Shown piece by piece: positions 6,352 through 9,454 of a DNA stretch of 9,454 nt. Within the stretch, counting starts at the first letter, position 1. Every line of letters starts with the position of its first letter. The translations under genes were made by a program, and so were the position numbers. Origin of the DNA: an uncultured Lachnospiraceae bacterium (lineage in GTDB: Bacteria; Bacillota; Clostridia; Lachnospirales; Lachnospiraceae); the NCBI GenBank assembly GCA_947594335.1, contig CANQEC010000081.1, forward strand, positions 1 through 9,454. Direction: 5' to 3'. The notes under the pieces were generated by a model. It did not search any database. It saw only the letters and a program-made list of their open reading frames with translations, and was not told the origin of the DNA.

Positions 6352-7209
6352 CTATGATTTCCTCACCTTCCGAAGCTCCTCTGCCAGTTCATCAATCGTC
6401 AGAATCCCATTCGGAAGCGGAACGCCCGCCTTCTGAAGCTCATGTGCCGTCAGCGTCACCTGCGGGACATCCAGTCTCCGCTCCTTGAGTTCTTCCACAT
6501 GCGAGAAAACCTCCCGCGGGGTCCCCTGCATTACGATCTTTCCCTGTTCCATGACAAACACCTTGTCCGCCTGGATCACTTCCTCCATATAATGGGTGAT
6601 CAGAATCACCGTCACATGTTCTCTGCGGTTCAGCTCCCGCACTGTCCGGATCACCTCTTTGCGTCCGTTGGGATCCAGCATGGCCGTCGGCTCATCCAGC
6701 ACGATGCACTTCGGCCGCATGGCTACAACGCCCGCAATCGCCACACGCTGCTTCTGACCGCCGGAGAGCTTGTTCGGTGAATGCGAACGGTATTCCCACA
6801 TGCCGACCGACTTCAGACTTTCCTCTACACGCTGCCATATTTCCTCGCGGGGTATTCCCATATTTTCGGGGCCGAATCCGACATCCTCATCCACAATCGT
6901 CCCGATGATCTGATTGTCCGGATTCTGAAACACCATGCCCGCCGTCTGCCGGATCTCCCAGATCTTTGATTCATCCCGCGTATCCTTCCCGTCCACAAAC
7001 AAAGTTCCCTCCGTGGGAACCAGGAGCGCGTTAATATGCTTTGCAAGCGTCGATTTTCCGGAACCGTTGTGACCCAGAATCGCAATAAAATCCCCCGCCT
7101 GCACATCGAGATCAACATCATCAACCGCGCGCGACCGGGATTCCACCCTGCCTTCCTCGTCCAGTTTTACATAATCAAATGCCAGTTTTCTTGCCTTAAC
7201 TATTCCCAT
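6352..7209 (-). CDS. ecfA1: ECF transporter ATPase EcfA1
   Basis: 285 residues from the chosen ATG. It is the partner ATPase of EcfA2. Motifs seen are Walker A GHNGSGKST (46-54), Q-loop Gln95 in FQNPDNQII (typical EcfA1), signature LSGGQ (148-152), Walker B CIVLDEP (168-174), D-loop MLDP and H-loop His206 (ITHYM). The start at 7207-7209 gives the family N-terminus MGIVKARKLAFDY and has AAAAGGA about ten bases upstream. A 30-codon upstream extension would begin with TTG inside the leader hairpins and looks unrelated. It is the first gene of ecfA1-ecfA2-ecfT, with its own promoter at 7344-7372 and a 128-nt leader. In most Firmicutes rplQ precedes it; here degV does. Confidence 0.97.
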   Translation of the reverse strand: MGIVKARKLAFDYVKLDEEGRVESRSRAVDDVDLDVQAGDFIAILGHNGSGKSTLAKHINALLVPTEGTLFVDGKDTRDESKIWEIRQTAGMVFQNPDNQIIGTIVDEDVGFGPENMGIPREEIWQRVEESLKSVGMWEYRSHSPNKLSGGQKQRVAIAGVVAMRPKCIVLDEPTAMLDPNGRKEVIRTVRELNRREHVTVILITHYMEEVIQADKVFVMEQGKIVMQGTPREVFSHVEELKERRLDVPQVTLTAHELQKAGVPLPNGILTIDELAEELRKVRKS

Positions 7210-7337
7210 TCTCTCAGAATCCTTTTCACAGACTGTCCTTCCATCCGGCTTCCCGCAGAAAGACCGGCGCGCGGGACAATTTTCCTGCCAGTCAGGCAAG
7301 CTGCCCGCAAAACTTTTTCTTCCTGCTTGTCTATCGG
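7210..7337 (-). promoter_or_regulatory. ecfA1 5' leader with competing stems
   Basis: The leader contains a six-pair hairpin (about 7284-7300, CTTGCC/GGCAGG with one G-U). It also has a CCCGC segment in the RNA (7275-7271) that can pair with an upstream GCGGG (7308-7304) or with a downstream GCGGG (7256-7252). The two pairings exclude each other. No known riboswitch core was recognised and no T run follows either stem. Confidence 0.35.
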
Positions 7338-7343
7338 TTATGA

Positions 7344-7372
7344 ATTATAACAATTCAGGTAGTAAATTGCAA
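7344..7372 (-). promoter_or_regulatory. Sigma-A promoter of the ecfA1-ecfA2-ecfT operon
   Basis: On the minus strand TTGCAA (7367-7372, 4/6) and a perfect TATAAT (7344-7349) are separated by 17 bases. The predicted start is near 7337, about 128 nt before the ecfA1 ATG. Confidence 0.8.
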
Positions 7373-7386
7373 GAGTCAAACAGATG

Positions 7387-7419
7387 AAAAGACGGGTATG
7401 CCTCCGGATATGACCCGCC
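7387..7419 (-). terminator. Probable terminator after degV
   Basis: Stem GGCGGGT/ACCCGTC (7413-7419 with 7391-7397, one G-U pair) with a 15-nt loop, followed on the minus strand by TTTTC. The T run is short. It lies about 134 bp after the degV stop and just ahead of the ecfA1 promoter, which fits separation of the two units. The 7420-7552 stretch before it contains several G/C palindromes (for example 7504-7515, GGGACGCGTCCC) but no gene. Confidence 0.5.
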
Positions 7420-7552
7420 AGGGATCATCCCGGGAAACATCCCGCCCTTAATTATGATACAAAATTTACCGTCCGCCGCCGCTACGTCCTTTTCGGCTTT
7501 CCAGGGACGCGTCCCGCGCGGCATGATCCGCTTCCCGGCTCCTGCCGGAAAA

Positions 7553-8422
7553 TCAGCTGGCTATTCTTGTGGCCGCTACTCCGAGAACGCCCGGCCCCAC
7601 ATGGCATGCAATGCTGAGCGTCAGCGGAGCTGACAGAATACGATCTGTGTGAAACGTCTCTTTTACTTCCCGGTTCCAGTCCTCCAGCGTTTCTTTGGAA
7701 ACTCCGGCATACGCTGTCATAAACTGAATCTTTCCCTGTTCAAGGTATTCCCGCAGACCTCCCTCAAGATCCTTCTGAAGGAGTTCCAGCATGGTGTGCC
7801 TTGCCGCCTTGATGCCCCTGCATTTTGCCGCCGACTCCAGCTTGTCCGAGCCCAGTCTCAGCACCGGTTTGATGTGAAGCATGGTTCCAAGAACAGCAGA
7901 GGTTCCTGAAATGCGGCCGCCCTTCTTCAGATATTTCAGCGTATCCACCGTAATATAAACGCTGAAATCAGCGGCCGTACGCTCCAGCTCCTCCTTGATC
8001 TGAACCGCGTTTTTCCCCTGCCGGATCATGGAAAGTCCGTCAAGGATCGCCTGGTACTGCGGCACAGAGATCCTTTTGTTGTCAACCACCTGCACTTTTC
8101 CGTCATAATCCCGCGCCAGCATCTGGGCCGTCATGCAGGAATTGCTCAGGCTGCTCGACATAGGAAGATACACAATCTCATCATACTCTTTCAGATATTC
8201 CTCCCACAGATCGGTAACCGCCCCAGGGGAAGGCTGTGATGTTGACACATCCGCTTCTTCTTCCAAAAAATGGAAAAACTGTTCCTGATTCAGATCTACT
8301 CCTTCATAATAAGTTTTTCCGTTCACAAGAAAAGGCATGGGAACCACGCCTATGCCAAGTTTTTCAGCCTCTTTACGGGAAACCCCGCTGTTGCTGTCTG
8401 TCACGATTATTACATCAGACAT
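7553..8422 (-). CDS. DegV family fatty-acid-binding protein (FakB-like)
   Basis: 289 residues, the usual DegV length. Family knowledge: DegV/FakB proteins bind a single fatty acid and present it to the kinase FakA for phosphorylation and entry into phospholipid synthesis. Seen here are the opening VIIVTDSNSGVS, STSQPSPG (60-67) with the ligand-carboxylate-contacting Thr/Ser, SSSLSNS (89-95), LKKGGRIS (165-172) and C-terminal HVGPGVLGVA (274-283). No signal peptide or membrane segment is evident, so it is probably cytosolic. ATG at 8420-8422 has GGAGAA about nine bases upstream. No fakA is in the window and many genomes carry several degV paralogues, so the lipid specificity is unknown. It is transcribed divergently from a TetR regulator with a shared 183-bp control region, which suggests local regulation. 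Confidence 0.93.
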   Translation of the reverse strand: MSDVIIVTDSNSGVSRKEAEKLGIGVVPMPFLVNGKTYYEGVDLNQEQFFHFLEEEADVSTSQPSPGAVTDLWEEYLKEYDEIVYLPMSSSLSNSCMTAQMLARDYDGKVQVVDNKRISVPQYQAILDGLSMIRQGKNAVQIKEELERTAADFSVYITVDTLKYLKKGGRISGTSAVLGTMLHIKPVLRLGSDKLESAAKCRGIKAARHTMLELLQKDLEGGLREYLEQGKIQFMTAYAGVSKETLEDWNREVKETFHTDRILSAPLTLSIACHVGPGVLGVAATRIAS

Positions 8423-8457
8423 ACATTCTTCTCCATTTTCTGTTATTGACTACTATT

Positions 8458-8471
8458 TTAACAAGTGTTAA
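8458..8471. promoter_or_regulatory. Small perfect dyad in the degV 5' leader
   Basis: TTAACA-AG-TGTTAA, a 6+2+6 palindrome. It lies about 11 bp downstream of the degV -10 box, at or just after the predicted start. It could be a secondary operator; the centre is 57 bp from that of the larger dyad at 8511-8532. Confidence 0.4.
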
Positions 8472-8481
8472 GATATCTGCA

Positions 8482-8510
8482 ATTATAGAAAAAAAACACC
8501 TGCAATGCAA
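8482..8510 (-). promoter_or_regulatory. Probable degV promoter
   Basis: A perfect TATAAT -10 (8482-8487 on the minus strand) with a 17-base spacer from a weak -35 TTGCAT (8505-8510, 3/6). The -35 directly adjoins the dyad at 8511-8532. The spacer contains an eight-base T run. The predicted start is near 8475. Confidence 0.6.
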
Positions 8511-8532
8511 TGACAAAACACCTGTTTTGTCA
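8511..8532. promoter_or_regulatory. Perfect 10+2+10 dyad, candidate TetR operator
   Basis: TGACAAAACA (8511-8520), a CC centre, then the exact complement TGTTTTGTCA (8523-8532). It sits between the divergent degV and tetR genes and abuts the degV -35 box, the typical size and place for a TetR-family operator. The 10-mer AAAACACCTG occurs inside it (8515-8524) and again at 8493-8502, 22 bp away. Any tetR promoter must lie in or just after this dyad. An ATGACA at 8510-8515 could be its -35, but no good -10 at normal spacing is seen. Confidence 0.65.
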
Positions 8533-8605
8533 ATTATCTATACATTAATTCAAAAATGTTATCTTATTTGCGTATTGAGTTTCATTTTGAAAGGGGCCGA
8601 CGACC

Positions 8606-9196
8606 ATGGAAGACAAAAGAATCACCCGCACCAAACGCGTCCTGAAACAGACCATGATAAAAATGCTGGCCGATTCTCCATTTGAGCAGATATCAATCAA
8701 ACAGCTCTGCGAAATAGCCGGAATCAGCCGCGTTACTTTTTATACACATTATAACGATAAATACGACCTCGCTGAGGATATTTTCAGCGACATGCAGGAA
8801 AAAGGCCGGATAGAATTTTCCCGCCTGCAGGGATCAAACAACTCGGAATCTGACCCGATCGTAACCTATTGCAATCTGCTTGACTGCGTACTTACAATCT
8901 ACTATAGCAACTACGAATTTTTCCGTCACACGCTGCCGGACAAAAATCCTTACCTTTCCTTTTCCTTTTATAATTATGTCATGTCAATCGTGGAGTCTCT
9001 GACAGAAAAAGTCAGCAAATCAATAAAACCGAAATACTCTCCCCGCAAGATCACAGGGTTTCTCTGTTACGGGCTCTGCGGGTTTGTAAATGAGAGCAGA
9101 GCCTCGGGATGCTCCATTGAAAGCATCCGAAAGGAAACCAAAGAAGTCCTTCGGGGGATTCTCGAATCTGGTATTTTGATAAACAACAGAGCATAA
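8606..9196 (+). CDS. TetR/AcrR family transcriptional regulator
   Basis: 196 residues, typical TetR size. The N-terminal DNA-binding domain has the helix-turn-helix at about 29-48 (SIKQLCEIAGISRVTFYTHY) followed by NDKYDLAEDIF, a standard TetR pattern. The C-terminal half is a divergent, mostly helical ligand and dimer domain rich in aromatic residues (for example 98-124, with YYSNYEFF and FSFYNY), resembling the DhaS-type TetR_C_7 group. The inducer cannot be predicted. ATG at 8606-8608 has AAAGGGG about ten bases upstream. It diverges from degV, so it probably regulates itself and degV through the dyad at 8511-8532. Its base composition looks more A/T-rich than that of the genes to its left. 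No clear terminator follows on the + strand. Confidence 0.92.
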   Translation: MEDKRITRTKRVLKQTMIKMLADSPFEQISIKQLCEIAGISRVTFYTHYNDKYDLAEDIFSDMQEKGRIEFSRLQGSNNSESDPIVTYCNLLDCVLTIYYSNYEFFRHTLPDKNPYLSFSFYNYVMSIVESLTEKVSKSIKPKYSPRKITGFLCYGLCGFVNESRASGCSIESIRKETKEVLRGILESGILINNRA

Positions 9197-9215
9197 CATA
9201 ATTTCAGACGTATGC

Positions 9216-9336
9216 GCTGCATCCCGTCGCCTGCAGCCTGAAGGGACTCCCGCTGTTTTGCGGAAAATCCAAAAAGGCACGCAGCATCCTTCTGCCTGCA
9301 GCCTGAAGGGATCCCCGCTGTTTTGCGGAAAAATCC
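9216..9336. repeat. Two-copy direct repeat, 65-bp period, after tetR
   Basis: Two near-identical units (about 9219-9270 and 9284-9336) are offset by 65 bp. From 9229 to 9267 they differ at two of 39 positions, and one A is inserted near the 3' end. A short variable patch of four bases lies near the start. Each unit contains CCGC-TGTTTT-GCGG and a longer possible stem between its ATCC and GGGA parts. No open frame crosses them sensibly. Nothing else was recognised in 9197-9345. Confidence 0.75.
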
Positions 9337-9345
9337 CGCGAGAAA

Positions 9346-9396
9346 TAAAAAGGCCTTATAAACACAACACTTGTCAAAAATGCCGTATTTATAAGG
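9346..9396 (-). terminator. Probable terminator of the tRNA-Leu transcript
   Basis: On the minus strand CCTTATAAA (9388-9396) and TTTATAAGG (9354-9362) form a perfect 9-bp stem around a 25-nt loop that itself can form ACAA/TTGT. CC and five T (9347-9351) follow. It starts six bases after the tRNA 3' end. Confidence 0.65.
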
Positions 9397-9401
9397 TAAT
9401 C

Positions 9402-9454
9402 TGCCGGCGACCGGACTCGAACCGGTACGAAGTTGCCCTCGAGGGATTTTAAGT
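9402..9454 (-). tRNA. tRNA-Leu (anticodon UAA), 3' part
   Basis: The window ends within the gene; the acceptor 5' strand and D arm are missing. On the minus strand the visible part begins in the anticodon loop, with CTTAAAA as the seven-base loop (anticodon TAA) and TCCCT as the 3' stem. It continues with a long class II variable arm (CGAGGGCAACTTCG). The T arm is ACCGG-TTCGAGT-CCGGT. The acceptor 3' strand CGCCGGC and discriminator A (9402) follow. The long variable arm and discriminator A agree with leucine. CCA is not encoded; the next bases are GAT, so the CCA-adding enzyme is required. Confidence 0.92.

Noticed and set aside
7210..7299. 30-codon N-terminal extension of EcfA1
   Set aside because: It begins with TTG, has no ribosome binding site, lies within leader hairpins and does not resemble the EcfA1 N-terminus.
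9216..9336. CRISPR-like repeat
   Set aside because: Only two copies, about 52 bp each and separated by a short gap; no further units, no leader and no cas gene.

Overview
The window looks like a chromosomal housekeeping segment of a low-to-moderate GC, Gram-positive Firmicute. The likely group is Lachnospiraceae / Clostridium cluster XIVa. This rests on the ecfA1-ecfA2-ecfT and truA-rplM-rpsI neighbourhood, consensus sigma-A promoters, strong purine-rich ribosome binding sites, a tRNA without encoded CCA and intrinsic terminators. The genus cannot be fixed from sequence reading alone. I see no phage, transposase, CRISPR, toxin-antitoxin or defence gene.

Layout. The 3' end of a glycogen/alpha-glucan phosphorylase gene enters on the + strand (1-237) and is followed by a strong terminator (434-470). 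It converges on a minus-strand block that fills most of the window. Read in the direction of transcription, right to left, this block is degV (8422-7553), ecfA1 (7209-6352), ecfA2 (6351-5500), ecfT (5431-4613), aspS (4406-2643), truA (2632-1871), rplM (1521-1093) and rpsI (1075-683). At the right end a TetR-family regulator (8606-9196, +) diverges from degV. It is followed by a two-copy repeat and then the 3' half of a minus-strand tRNA-Leu(UAA) that runs off the window.

Function. The Ecf genes encode the shared energising module (two ATPases and one transmembrane coupling protein) of a group II ECF vitamin/micronutrient importer. No substrate-binding S component is in the window. aspS, truA, rplM and rpsI belong to translation: aminoacylation, tRNA pseudouridylation and ribosomal proteins L13 and S9. 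DegV is a fatty-acid-binding protein, possibly under control of the adjacent TetR protein, since a perfect 10+2+10 dyad lies between the two genes. Clear promoters precede ecfA1 (7344-7372) and rplM (1755-1783). The rplM promoter feeds a leader of about 227 nt with three hairpins that may be an L13 autoregulatory leader.

The usual Firmicute order is rplQ-ecfA1-ecfA2-ecfT-truA-rplM-rpsI. Here rplQ is replaced by degV, and an aspS gene of unusual type sits between ecfT and truA. Other points worth a second look are a 142-nt nested inverted-repeat element just after rpsI, containing a near-perfect 30-bp hairpin whose wobble pairs favour the minus-strand RNA; the degV/tetR dyad; the aspS and ecfA1 leaders; and the 65-bp-period repeat after tetR. 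Nothing here is convincing evidence of a wholly new system.
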